In this document: one piece after another, positions 42,432 through 50,582 of the stretch
How positions within the stretch are numbered: position 1 is the first letter of the stretch
How the letters are laid out: every line of letters starts with the position of its first letter
NCBI GenBank assembly: GCA_029553375.1
Contig: JAKPCH010000001.1
Span: 1-64,000 of the forward strand
Length of the DNA stretch: 64,000 nt
Source of the DNA: Deltaproteobacteria bacterium
GTDB taxonomy: Bacteria; Desulfobacterota; Syntrophia; Syntrophales; UBA8958
Reading direction: 5' to 3'
Notes under the pieces: generated by a model
What the model saw: only the letters and a program-made list of their open reading frames with translations
Database searches by the model: none
Told to the model about the DNA's origin: nothing
Position numbers and translations under genes: made by a program

Positions 42432-43457
42432 ATGGATCTGTCGAACCTGTGGTTCGTCCTCTGGGGCCTCCTGTGGATCGCCTACTTCGTCACCGACGGT
42501 TTCGACCTCGGCGTGGGGATCCTGTACCCCTTCCTCGGAAGGACGGAGGCGGAAAGGGGGGCCATACGCGCCGCCATCGGGCCCGTCTGGGACGGCAACG
42601 AGGTGTGGCTGGTCATAGCCGGGGCCATGACCTTCGCCGCCTTTCCCGTCCTCTACGCCGCTCTCTTCAGCTCTCTCTACGCGGCCTTTTTTATCCTCCT
42701 TGGCGCCCTCATCCTCAGGGGCACGGCCCTGGAATTTCGGGGGAAAGGGACGGGTCGACTCTGGGGACGTCTTTGGGACGGGGCGTTTTTTACGGGGAGT
42801 GGTCTTTGCGCCTTCCTCTTCGGTGTTGCCTTCGGTAACGTCTGGCGGGGTCTCCCCCTGGGGCCGGGGGGCTACGAGGGGTCCTTCTTTTCCCTCCTCA
42901 ATGTCTACGGTCTTACGACGGGGCTCCTCTTCGTTGTCGTGTTCGCCGCCCACGGCGCCCTGTGGTTGGCCCTGAGGCTCGAGGGCGAGGCGGGGGGGCG
43001 TGCCCGCCGCGTCGCCTTGAGGCTTTGGATCGCCGGCTCCCTCCTGGTCCTCGTTTTCTTGGTCAACAGCGCCCTCTACACCCACCTTTACGCCAATTAT
43101 CTGACCTCACCGGCCCTGATGGTCCTGCCGGCTTTGGCTTTGGCCTCGTTGTTCCTCCAGGGGACCATGATCGTGAAAGGACTCTACGGGAGGGCCTTTG
43201 CCGCCTCCTGTCTCGTCGTCGCCCTTATCTTCGCCACGGCCATGGCAGGCATGTACCCCCATCTCCTCCCCTCCCGGACGGCACCCCCCTGGGGCCTGAC
43301 GATCTACAACGCCGCCGCGGGTGAGTACACCCTCCGGGTCATGGCGGCCGTGGCCTTGACGGTCCTGCCCGTTGTCGCCGCCTACCAGTGTTGGGTCTAT
43401 CGGGTCTTCAGTCGCCCTATCAAAGAGGAGAAAATAAGAGAAGAGGAAGGATATTGA
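42432..43457 (+). CDS. cydB: Cytochrome bd oxidase subunit II
   Basis: A 341-residue membrane subunit that pairs with CydA. The signature FVTDGFDLGVGILYPF near residues 19-34 and VWDGNEVWLVIAGAMTFAAFP near residues 51-71 are intact, with eight or so membrane helices. It starts one base after the cydA stop. Its stop overlaps the next start as TGATG. No cydX-like small ORF is evident. Confidence 0.95.
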   Translation: MDLSNLWFVLWGLLWIAYFVTDGFDLGVGILYPFLGRTEAERGAIRAAIGPVWDGNEVWLVIAGAMTFAAFPVLYAALFSSLYAAFFILLGALILRGTALEFRGKGTGRLWGRLWDGAFFTGSGLCAFLFGVAFGNVWRGLPLGPGGYEGSFFSLLNVYGLTTGLLFVVVFAAHGALWLALRLEGEAGGRARRVALRLWIAGSLLVLVFLVNSALYTHLYANYLTSPALMVLPALALASLFLQGTMIVKGLYGRAFAASCLVVALIFATAMAGMYPHLLPSRTAPPWGLTIYNAAAGEYTLRVMAAVALTVLPVVAAYQCWVYRVFSRPIKEEKIREEEGY

Positions 43458-45037
43458 TGAAGGGTAACGATCCCCGCGTCCTGAGGGCCCTGGCCGACCC
43501 GGCCTTCTATCCCCACCGCCCCCCGTCCGTGGAGGTCGTCCAGACCCATATCTCCTTCGTCTTCCTGGCGGGGGAGCTGGTCTACAAGGTCAAGAAACCT
43601 GTGGACTTCGGTTTCCTCGATTTCACGACCCTCGAGAAGCGGCGCCTTTTCTGCGGGGAGGAGATCCGCCTCAACCGCCGCCTGGCCCCCTCGGTCTATC
43701 TGGAGGTGGTCCCGATCAGGGAAAAGGGGGGGCGTCTCACCCTGGGCGGCGAGGGGGAGACCCTGGAGTACGCCGTGGTGATGAGACGTCTCCCGGCGGA
43801 GAGGATGCTCAAGAGGATCATAGGCGAGGAAGGCTTCGACCCCTCCGTCCTCGACGCCGTCGCCGCCAAGGTGGCCGCCTTCCATAACGAGGCGGCGACG
43901 GGCGGCGCCATCGACGACATGGGGAGGCTGACGACCATCCGCCGCAACCACGAGGAGAACTTCACCCAGACCGTGCCCTACATAGGCGTGACCATCGACG
44001 AAGGGGCCTACCGCTTCATCTGCGATTACGCCCGCCGATTCATGGCCGAGAAGGAGGAACTCTTCGCCCGGCGGGTGAGGGAGAAGAGGATCCGGGAGGG
44101 TCACGGGGATCTCCATCTCGAGCACATCATCGTGGGTGACGAGATCGTCATCTTCGACTGTATCGAGTTCAACGAGCGATTCCGCTGCGGGGACGTGACG
44201 GCGGACGTGGCCTTCCTGAGCATGGATCTGGACTTCAACGGTTACACCGGCCACGGGGAGCGTTTCGTGAGGGCCTACGTGGAGGAGGCGAAGGACCCCG
44301 GGGTCCTGGAGCTCATCGATTTCTACCGCTGTTACTATGCCTACGTCCGGGGAAAGGTGGTGAGCTTCCTCCTTGATGATCCCGCCGTTCCCCCCCAGGA
44401 GAGGGAGGCGGCCAGGGAGAGGGCGTCTCGTTATTTCCGTCTCGCTTACGGATACGCCGCCCGCCCCGCCCGGCCCGTTCTCATCCTCATGGCGGGTCTG
44501 ATGGGGACGGGCAAGAGCGTCCTGGCCCGTGAGCTCGCGCCCCTCGTGGGAGGAGAGATCATCAGGACCGATGTCCTGAGGAAGGAACTGCACGGCCTCG
44601 ACGAGAGGCAGCACCTCTACGAGGACTTCGGGGCCGGGATCTACGGCGATGATGTGTCACGAAAGACTTACGGCGAGGCCCGGCGCCGGGCCCTTGCTAT
44701 CCTCTCCAGGGGCAGGAGCGTCGTCATCGACGCCTCCTTCAAACGTCGCGAAGAGCGCCGACTCGCCACGGCCGAGGCCGCCCGGGCCGGTTACGAGACC
44801 TTCGTCGTGGAATGCGTCTGTCCCGACGAGGTGGTGAAGGATCGCCTCGATAAGCGCCAGGCCGAGGCCGGCGACGCCTCCGACGGCCGCTGGGAACTGT
44901 ACGCGGCCCAGAAGGAGGATTTTGACCCCGTCACGGAGGTCGAGGCGGGGCGTCACCTGAAGGTGGATACCACCGCCCCCCCGGCCGTCTGCGCGCAGCG
45001 GATCCTGGAAATGATCAAGAGAGGGGGCGGACCATAG
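43457..45037 (+). CDS. Kinase-fold (APH-like) and P-loop kinase fusion protein
   Basis: A 526-residue two-domain protein. The N-terminal about 340 residues have an aminoglycoside phosphotransferase/kinase-like fold (VYKVKKPVDFGFLDF, then GHGDLHLEHIIV as the catalytic loop and FDCIEFNERFRCGD as the metal-binding part). The C-terminal about 180 residues are an AAA_33-type P-loop kinase with Walker A GLMGTGKSVLARE near residue 355 and VIDASFKRREER near residue 425. The domain pair is widespread in bacteria, but the substrate is unknown. The start overlaps the cydB stop, so it belongs to the cyd operon. Confidence 0.88.
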   Translation: MKGNDPRVLRALADPAFYPHRPPSVEVVQTHISFVFLAGELVYKVKKPVDFGFLDFTTLEKRRLFCGEEIRLNRRLAPSVYLEVVPIREKGGRLTLGGEGETLEYAVVMRRLPAERMLKRIIGEEGFDPSVLDAVAAKVAAFHNEAATGGAIDDMGRLTTIRRNHEENFTQTVPYIGVTIDEGAYRFICDYARRFMAEKEELFARRVREKRIREGHGDLHLEHIIVGDEIVIFDCIEFNERFRCGDVTADVAFLSMDLDFNGYTGHGERFVRAYVEEAKDPGVLELIDFYRCYYAYVRGKVVSFLLDDPAVPPQEREAARERASRYFRLAYGYAARPARPVLILMAGLMGTGKSVLARELAPLVGGEIIRTDVLRKELHGLDERQHLYEDFGAGIYGDDVSRKTYGEARRRALAILSRGRSVVIDASFKRREERRLATAEAARAGYETFVVECVCPDEVVKDRLDKRQAEAGDASDGRWELYAAQKEDFDPVTEVEAGRHLKVDTTAPPAVCAQRILEMIKRGGGP

Positions 45038-45079
45038 GGCACCCTCGGCGGCGACACGGGGGGCTCCCCTGTCCGATCG

Positions 45080-45859
45080 TTACTTCGCCGCCGATTCCTT
45101 GGCCTTTTTCGAGGCCTCCTCCCTCGCCTTTTTCTCCTTCTCCCGGCGCTCCTTCTCGGCCTTCCGCTCCTCTTCCCTCGCCAGGCGCTCCTTCGATTCC
45201 TTCAGGTAGATCGACGTTTTGTAGTCGAGACCCACGTTCGGGTAGTTCTTGGCCAGGTACTCGAACCGTCGCAGGGCGGCCTTGTAATCGCCCCTCTTGA
45301 AGTAGAACTCACCCACGTAGAACTCGCTTTCCGCCAGGCGCTGCCGACATTCCTTGAGGCGCTTTTCCGCCAGGAAGGCGAATTTGCTCGTAGGATAACG
45401 GGCGATGACCCGCTCGAACTCCTTCGCCGCCCTCATCGTCTCCGTCTGGTCGCGGTCGATGGAGAGCATCTGGTGATAGTGGCACATGCCGATCTGGTAT
45501 AGGACGTAGGGGATGTCCTCGTGGGAGGGGTGGAGATTGGCGAACTCCGTGTAGGCCATCTCCGCCTCGGCGTAATCCTCGTTGCTGAAATGGGCGTCGC
45601 CGATGCCGATCTCCGCCATGGGGGCCAGGGGGTGGAGGGGATAGAGCTCCTTGACCCTGGTGAAGTGCTCTACCGCCCTCTTGTAGCGGCCGTCCTTGTA
45701 AGCCTCGACGCCGGCGGCGTACAGGGCCTCGGCGTTGCCCCTCGCCATCTTTTTGCTTTCCCACAGGTCCTTCCACCAGGCACAGCCCGTCGTCACGGCC
45801 GCGACCCACATCAGGACAAGAACGAGGGGGAGGAGCCTCTTGAAGGTGCCTTTATCCAT
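45080..45859 (-). CDS. bamD: Outer-membrane assembly lipoprotein BamD
   Basis: A 259-residue lipoprotein of the BAM complex that inserts beta-barrel proteins into the outer membrane. The lipobox VTTGC places the lipid Cys at about residue 26. Tetratricopeptide-type repeats follow (ALYAAGVEAYKDGRYKRAVEHF, EIGIGDAHFSNEDYAEAEMAY, VGEFYFKRGDYKAALRRFEYL). The C-terminal 45 residues are a charged Lys/Glu coiled tail, longer than in E. coli. The ATG at 45859 replaces a longer frame to 46108 that only reads through trxA in another phase. It lies 14 bases downstream of trxA. Confidence 0.92.
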   Translation of the reverse strand: MDKGTFKRLLPLVLVLMWVAAVTTGCAWWKDLWESKKMARGNAEALYAAGVEAYKDGRYKRAVEHFTRVKELYPLHPLAPMAEIGIGDAHFSNEDYAEAEMAYTEFANLHPSHEDIPYVLYQIGMCHYHQMLSIDRDQTETMRAAKEFERVIARYPTSKFAFLAEKRLKECRQRLAESEFYVGEFYFKRGDYKAALRRFEYLAKNYPNVGLDYKTSIYLKESKERLAREEERKAEKERREKEKKAREEASKKAKESAAK

Positions 45860-45873
45860 CGGTGCCGAGAACC

Positions 45874-46203
45874 TCAGAGGACCTTCTTGATGATCTCTTC
45901 GATGCGCCCCTTGGGGACGACGCCGATGATGGAATCCACCACCTTGCCGTCCTTGAAGAGGAGGAGGGTGGGGATGCTGCGGATCCCGAACTTGGATGAG
46001 GTCTTGGGATTGTCGTCGACGTTGAGCTTGGATATCACCACCCGGTCCCCATACTCCCCGGCCAATTCCTCGATGACGGGGCCCAGGACCCTGCAGGGAC
46101 CGCACCAAGGGGCCCAGAAATCCACGAGGGCCGGTTTTTGCGCCTGGATGATCTCCTTCTCGAAATCTTGGTCCGTGACGTGCAGTAATCCTTCAGCGGC
46201 CAT
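45874..46203 (-). CDS. trxA: Thioredoxin
   Basis: A 109-residue cytoplasmic thioredoxin that reduces protein disulfides using thioredoxin reductase. The active site WAPWCGPCR lies near residues 30-38, the cis-Pro loop IRSIPTLLLFKDG near residues 74-86. AAAGGAG precedes the ATG. It is the first gene of a trxA-bamD unit. It could also feed electrons to the CcdA protein encoded at 30024. Confidence 0.97.
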   Translation of the reverse strand: MAAEGLLHVTDQDFEKEIIQAQKPALVDFWAPWCGPCRVLGPVIEELAGEYGDRVVISKLNVDDNPKTSSKFGIRSIPTLLLFKDGKVVDSIIGVVPKGRIEEIIKKVL

Positions 46204-46293
46204 GATCTCTTCTCCTTTCCCTGACTTTATTTTGAGTTCACGATTCGCACATTCCCGCTCTTTGTGTCAACGAAAACCCATGTGCGGGTGTTT

Positions 46294-46322
46294 TTGACAG
46301 GGGAGGTTGGATCTGGTATGAA
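46294..46322 (+). promoter_or_regulatory. Sigma-70 promoter of the nucleoside phosphorylase operon
   Basis: TTGACA at 46294-46299, 17-base spacer, TATGAA at 46317-46322. The expected start gives a leader of about 12 bases before the ATG at 46341, which has a G-run as ribosome site. Confidence 0.6.
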
Positions 46323-46340
46323 GGGATCCCTGGGGGGGGT

Positions 46341-47045
46341 ATGACACGCAAGGGTATCATCTCGGGTACAATCGTTCTCAAAGAGACGGCGGGCCTCGGC
46401 GCCTGGGAGGAAGAGGAGGTCGCCACCTCCTACGGCACCGCCCGGGTCTTCCTGTCCGACGGGGTGGCCGTGATCGCCCGCCACGGCACGGACCCGGGGG
46501 CCTACATCCTCCCCCATCTCATCGATCACGTATCCAACCTGGCGGCCCTGAAGGCCCTGGGGGTGACGGAGGTCCTGGGGGTCAACTCTACGGGATCCCT
46601 GAAGAAGGACATCCCTCCCGGGACCCTGGCGGTCCCCCATGACTTCATCATGCTCTATCCCGGGCCGACGTCGGCGCGGGCCGCCGCCGTCCACATCACC
46701 CCCCGCCTCCATGGGGAGGTACGGGAGCGATGCCTCGCCGCCGCCAGGGCCTGCGCAATCCCCGTGAGGGACGGGGGGGTGTACTGGCAGACCCCGGGTC
46801 CCCGCCTGGAGACGAAGGCCGAGATCGCCATGATGGCGGCCGCGGCGGATCTCGTGGGGATGACCATGGCCGCCGAGGCCGTCGTGGCGGGGGAGCTGGG
46901 GATCCCCTACGCCTCTTTGTGCTCCGTGGACAACTACGCCCACGGCGTCGGGGATGAGGAACTGACCCTCGAGGCCATCGTCGCCCACGCCCGGAAAAAC
47001 ACGGAGCGGATCGTCAGGATAGTGGCCGCATACCTGCGGATGTGA
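46341..47045 (+). CDS. MTAP/PNP-family purine nucleoside phosphorylase
   Basis: A 234-residue nucleoside phosphorylase of the MTAP/NP-II type, cleaving methylthioadenosine or 6-oxopurine nucleosides with phosphate. Motifs are FLSDGVAVIARHG near residue 40, LGVNSTGSLKKDI near residue 80, GGVYWQTPGPRLETKAEI near residue 147 and DLVGMTMAAEAVVAGELGIPYASL near residue 172. The nearby SVDNYAHG replaces the Asp-rich base-recognition site of MTAP, so the purine specificity is open. It is followed 48 bases later by the cobalamin adenosyltransferase gene. Confidence 0.85.
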   Translation: MTRKGIISGTIVLKETAGLGAWEEEEVATSYGTARVFLSDGVAVIARHGTDPGAYILPHLIDHVSNLAALKALGVTEVLGVNSTGSLKKDIPPGTLAVPHDFIMLYPGPTSARAAAVHITPRLHGEVRERCLAAARACAIPVRDGGVYWQTPGPRLETKAEIAMMAAAADLVGMTMAAEAVVAGELGIPYASLCSVDNYAHGVGDEELTLEAIVAHARKNTERIVRIVAAYLRM

Positions 47046-47093
47046 CCAAATAGCCCCGTCACCGGGGTCCGAAGTCGATAAAGGGGGGTGGGT

Positions 47094-47609
47094 ATGAAGT
47101 TCTCGAAGAAGGGCGACGCGGGGGAGACGAGCCTCCTCTGGGGGCAGAGGGTGCCGAAATACGACCTGCGTCCGGAGACCTACGGTGTCCTCGACGAGGC
47201 CAGTTCCGTCCTGGGTGTGGCCAGGGCCATGACGGGCAACGAGACGATCAAGGAGATCATCCTGGGGGTCCAGCGGGATCTCCTCACCATGGGGGCGGAG
47301 CTCTCCTGCCTGCCCGAGGACGTCCCGAAGCTCGCCAAGAGGATCGGTGCGGATGACGCCAAGCGCCTCGAGGACCTCATCGACCGTCTCCAGGAGAAGG
47401 TGGAGTTGAAGAGGGAGTTCATCTTCCCCGGCAAGACGGTCGTCTCGGCCCAGATCGACGTGGGGAGGACGGTGATCCGCCGGGCGGAACGGCAGGCCGC
47501 CCGCCTCAAGAGCGAGGGTATGGTGGACAACCCCCACATCCACGAGTACCTCAACCGCCTGGCGGACATGCTCTTCGTCCTGGCCCGCTGGGAGGAGGAA
47601 AACGGATAA
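47094..47609 (+). CDS. PduO-type cob(I)alamin adenosyltransferase
   Basis: A 171-residue ATP:cob(I)alamin adenosyltransferase that makes adenosylcobalamin. The ATP-binding N-terminus SKKGDAGETSLLWGQRVPKYD, the conserved LDEASSVLGVARA near residue 38 and the C-terminal helix RRAERQAARL with YLNRLADMLFVLAR are present. It trimerises in characterised members. The start at 47094 has AAGGGGGG upstream; GTG at 47088 would add two residues. It shows that the host uses coenzyme B12, consistent with methylmalonyl-CoA-type metabolism elsewhere in the genome. Confidence 0.92.
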   Translation: MKFSKKGDAGETSLLWGQRVPKYDLRPETYGVLDEASSVLGVARAMTGNETIKEIILGVQRDLLTMGAELSCLPEDVPKLAKRIGADDAKRLEDLIDRLQEKVELKREFIFPGKTVVSAQIDVGRTVIRRAERQAARLKSEGMVDNPHIHEYLNRLADMLFVLARWEEENG

Positions 47610-47659
47610 GCACCTTTGTTTGCCCCTGAGGGTCGGGGACAGACGGCCCCGGGCGGGCC

Positions 47660-48082
47660 TCAGAAGGCCCCGAGCTGGCAGGCCTTGATCTTGATGCCCA
47701 GGCTCTCGCAGGCCTCCCCCACCTCCCTCCGGGAGACTCGACAAGCGGCGGCCACGGCCCAAGCGGCGGCGCAGGTGAGGCGCCCTCCCTCCAGGGCCGT
47801 CTGGATGGCCTCCTCGAGATCGGGGGCGACGGGTCGGTCTTTCCGGGGACGATCAAGACGACCGAACAGTCCCAGCTGGCAGCGGCCGATGCGGATCTCC
47901 AGCAGGTCGAGGGTTACGCCCACCTCGGAGAGGGGGACGCCGAGACGTCGGGCCAGATCCTCGGCGGCGGCGCAGGGGTAGGATCCGTCCCTCGCCCCCT
48001 CCCGGACGGCCTCCGCGAGGAGGGGGTCCGGGACCCTCCCAGGGTGTTTGGCCGCGAAGCCGCCGGCTTTATCCTTCATCAT
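47660..48082 (-). CDS. Internally duplicated cysteine protein (CAAA...CQLG repeats)
   Basis: A 140-residue cytoplasmic protein built from two about 55-residue copies (20-74 and 88-140). Each copy has an N-terminal helix, a conserved Cys-Ala-Ala-Ala (Cys37, Cys104), a helix-turn-helix-like middle (DLARRLGVPLSEVGVTLDLL; AVAAACRVSRREVGEACESL) and ends in an I-x-I-x-x-CQLG motif (Cys68, Cys135). The fold may be a winged helix with a paired-Cys site. I do not recognise the family. It is the last gene of the paaK-ACT operon, 7 bases after the ACT gene. ATGATG start; GAGGGG upstream. Confidence 0.7.
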   Translation of the reverse strand: MMKDKAGGFAAKHPGRVPDPLLAEAVREGARDGSYPCAAAEDLARRLGVPLSEVGVTLDLLEIRIGRCQLGLFGRLDRPRKDRPVAPDLEEAIQTALEGGRLTCAAAWAVAAACRVSRREVGEACESLGIKIKACQLGAF

Positions 48083-48089
48083 CTTCCCC

Positions 48090-48542
48090 TCAGTAGCGGT
48101 AGTGGAAGGGCTCCACCGCCGCCAGCCCCTCCGTGTCCAGGGTCTTGAAGCCCTTTTTCTCCACGAGACGCTCCGCCTTTTCGAGCTGGTCCACGTCCAC
48201 GACGAAGACGGCATGGACGTGGTTCTCCAGGACGAAACCGTAGGCGTTGTTGATGTTTATCCCCTCCTGGTACAGGAGCTGGGTGAGCCTGTCCAGGCCG
48301 CCGGGGCGGTCGTCGATAAGAACCGCCAGGACGGGCCTGATCCTGACCATCATCCCCGCCTTGCTCAGGGCCGTGTGGGCCCGATCGGGATCGTCCACGA
48401 TGAGATTGATCACGCCGAAGGTGTCGGAGGTGGTAATGGTCGTGGCGCGGATGTTGATTTTCTCCCGGGCCAGGACGGCCGTCACGGCGGCGAGGCTGCC
48501 CGGCCGATTCTCGGCGAAAACGGACAGTTGGCTGGCGATCAT
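48090..48542 (-). CDS. Tandem ACT-domain protein
   Basis: A 150-residue protein with two ACT ligand-binding domains: SVFAENRPGSLAAVTAVLAREKINI at the start and LIDDRPGGLDRLTQLLYQEGINI from about residue 75. ACT domains bind amino acids and regulate enzymes. In many anaerobic bacteria such a gene sits next to a phenylacetate-CoA ligase, as here (15-base gap), so it probably senses an aromatic amino acid or its breakdown product. GGAGT-type ribosome site before ATG. Confidence 0.9.
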   Translation of the reverse strand: MIASQLSVFAENRPGSLAAVTAVLAREKINIRATTITTSDTFGVINLIVDDPDRAHTALSKAGMMVRIRPVLAVLIDDRPGGLDRLTQLLYQEGININNAYGFVLENHVHAVFVVDVDQLEKAERLVEKKGFKTLDTEGLAAVEPFHYRY

Positions 48543-48557
48543 CTTTTACTCCTTTCT

Positions 48558-49853
48558 CTATTCCTTCCGGTTGTCCATGACCCGGCGGGCCTTTCCCTCC
48601 GTCTGGGGGAGGGTGCCCGGACCGACGAGATCCACCCGGGGCGTGATGAGGATGTCGCTTTTGAGCTCCTCGACGATATGACGACGCAGCCTCTCCAGGT
48701 TCTTCAGGTCGCCGTCGAAGAACTCCTTCTCCACCTCCACCTTCACGGTCATGGTGTCGTTGTAACCTTCCCGCTCCAGGACGATGAGGAAGTTCTTCCC
48801 CACCCCCGGGATCCCCATGAGCCTCTTCTCGATCTGGATGGGGAAGATGTTGACCCCCTTGATGATGAGCATGTCGTCCGTCCGGCCCTTGATGCGCTCG
48901 ATCCGGCGGTGGGTCCTGCCGCAGGGGCACTGCCCCGGGACGATCCTCGTCAGGTCCTTCGTCCGGTAGCGGATGATGGGCATTCCCTCCCGGTTCAGGG
49001 TCGTCATCACCAACTCCCCCTCCGCGCCTTCAGGTACGGGGTTCAGGGTGACGGGATCGAGGATCTCCACGAAGAAACTGTCCTCCCAGATGTGGAGGCC
49101 CGACTGGTGGGGACACTCGAAGGCGACGCCGGGGCCGTTCATCTCCGAGAGGCCGTAGGAGTTGTAACCCTTGAACCCGTATATCTCCTCTATCTTACGG
49201 CGCATGTTCTCCGAGTGGGGTTCGGCCCCCAGATAGGCCATGCGGACCTTCGTGTCCCGGGGATCGAGGTTGAGTTCCCCGAAGACCGTGGAGAGATGGA
49301 GGGCGTAGCTGGGGATGATATGGATGACCGTCGTCTCGAAATCACGCATGAGCTGGATCTGGCGTTTGCTGTTCCCCGCCCCGGCAGGGATGACGAGGGC
49401 CCCGATCCTCTCCGCCCCGTAGTGGAAGCCCAGGCCGCCCGTGAAGAGGCCGTAGGTCATCATGTTCTGGAAGACGTCGGATCGGCGCATGCCCGTCATG
49501 TACATGCACCGGGCCATCAGGTTCGTCCAGGCCTCGATGTCGTGCCTGGTGTGGAAGATCACCGTCGCCCGCCCCGTCGTCCCGGAGGAGGAATGCATCC
49601 TCACGAGCTCTTCCCGGGGCACGGCGAGGAAACCGTAAGGCCATCCCTCGCGCAAATCGTCCTTGGTGGTGGTGGGGAGGGCCTTTAGGTCCTCCAGGGA
49701 CTTGACGTCGGAGGGGTTAAAGGCGCTCTCGGCGAAGAGGCGCCCGTAGAAAGGGGAAAGGGCGGCCCGCTCGAGGGTCGCCTTGAGGCGCTTCAGCTGG
49801 AGGGCCTCCAGTTGCTCCCGCGCCATGGTCTCGACGTCCTGTTCCCAGTACAT
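48558..49853 (-). CDS. paaK: Phenylacetate-CoA ligase
   Basis: A 431-residue AMP-forming ligase that activates phenylacetate (or a related arylacetate) to its CoA thioester. The adenylation motifs RMHSSSGTTGRATVIF near residue 90, YNSYGLSEMNGPG near residue 235 and the hinge YRTKDLTRI near residue 300 are present, with the C-terminal DMLIIKGVNIFP and RVMDNR. The start at 49853 has GGAGG 8 bases upstream and gives the usual MYWEQ N-terminus. In anaerobes this type serves phenylalanine or indole-acetate degradation. Operon with the ACT and duplicated-Cys genes. Confidence 0.93.
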   Translation of the reverse strand: MYWEQDVETMAREQLEALQLKRLKATLERAALSPFYGRLFAESAFNPSDVKSLEDLKALPTTTKDDLREGWPYGFLAVPREELVRMHSSSGTTGRATVIFHTRHDIEAWTNLMARCMYMTGMRRSDVFQNMMTYGLFTGGLGFHYGAERIGALVIPAGAGNSKRQIQLMRDFETTVIHIIPSYALHLSTVFGELNLDPRDTKVRMAYLGAEPHSENMRRKIEEIYGFKGYNSYGLSEMNGPGVAFECPHQSGLHIWEDSFFVEILDPVTLNPVPEGAEGELVMTTLNREGMPIIRYRTKDLTRIVPGQCPCGRTHRRIERIKGRTDDMLIIKGVNIFPIQIEKRLMGIPGVGKNFLIVLEREGYNDTMTVKVEVEKEFFDGDLKNLERLRRHIVEELKSDILITPRVDLVGPGTLPQTEGKARRVMDNRKE

Positions 49854-49946
49854 GGTGAATGCCTCCACAGATAAGGGTAACGGGGGATCTCTACCCCGAA
49901 GAGGTCTTTTTGGCAAGGGGATATGTGCTTGCGACGCGATGGGGCG

Positions 49947-49973
49947 TTGACGGGGCGTGCCTTTCGTTATACC
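49947..49973 (+). promoter_or_regulatory. Possible mobA promoter
   Basis: TTGACG at 49947-49952 and TATACC at 49968-49973, with a short 15-base spacer. The -10 ends 8 bases before the mobA ATG, and no ribosome site is present, so the message may be leaderless. Confidence 0.35.
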
Positions 49974-49981
49974 CTCTAGCC

Positions 49982-50557
49982 ATGACGGGGGTGATCCTGG
50001 CGGGCGGTCGCAGCAGCCGCATGGGAATCAACAAGGCCTTAATCGAGATGAACGGGGAGAGGCTCATCGACAGGGCCGTCCGCCTTTTCAGGGAGATCTT
50101 CCCGGCGTTGATCCTCGTCACCAACGATCCCCTTCTCTACCTGGACCAAGACCTGATTATCGTCACGGACATCGTCCCCGGGCGAGGGCCCCTCATGGGT
50201 ATCTACACGGCCCTCTTCTTCGCCTCCGACGATGTCTTCGTCGCCGCCTGCGACATGCCTTTCCTCAACGGTGACCTGATAAGGTACATGGTGTCCCAGG
50301 CGGGAGAGGCCGATATCGTCGTCCCCCGCCCTGGGGCGGGTTACGAACCACTCCACGCCGTCTATTCCCGCCGATGCCTCAAACCCGCCGGGGCGGCCCT
50401 CGCCCGGGGAGAGAGGAAGGTCGTTTCCTTCTATAAGGGACTGCGGGTGAAGGTGATCGAAGGGGAGGCCCTGGCCCCCTTCGGGGACCCGGGGCGACTC
50501 TTTATGAACATCAACACCCCCGAGGAACGGGAGGGCCTTTTGGGCTCACCCTCCTGA
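49982..50557 (+). CDS. mobA: Molybdenum cofactor guanylyltransferase MobA
   Basis: A 191-residue nucleotidyltransferase that joins GMP to molybdopterin to form the bis-MGD precursor used by formate dehydrogenase, DMSO reductase-type and related enzymes. The GTP-binding signature GVILAGGRSSRMGINKALI lies at residues 3-21, with the acidic metal motif ACDMPFLN near residue 90 and VPRPGAGYEPLHAVYSR near residue 118. The start is ATG at 49982, because the longer frame from 49859 reads through the promoter. It supports a molybdenum- or tungsten-dependent redox metabolism; its target enzymes lie outside the window. Confidence 0.93.
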   Translation: MTGVILAGGRSSRMGINKALIEMNGERLIDRAVRLFREIFPALILVTNDPLLYLDQDLIIVTDIVPGRGPLMGIYTALFFASDDVFVAACDMPFLNGDLIRYMVSQAGEADIVVPRPGAGYEPLHAVYSRRCLKPAGAALARGERKVVSFYKGLRVKVIEGEALAPFGDPGRLFMNINTPEEREGLLGSPS

Positions 50558-50582
50558 CCGGGCCGTCTTCTGCAGGGTGCCT

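Noticed and set aside
47046-47093. Possible cobalamin riboswitch before the adenosyltransferase
   Set aside because: The gap is only 48 bases, far too short for a B12 riboswitch, and shows no B12-box sequence.
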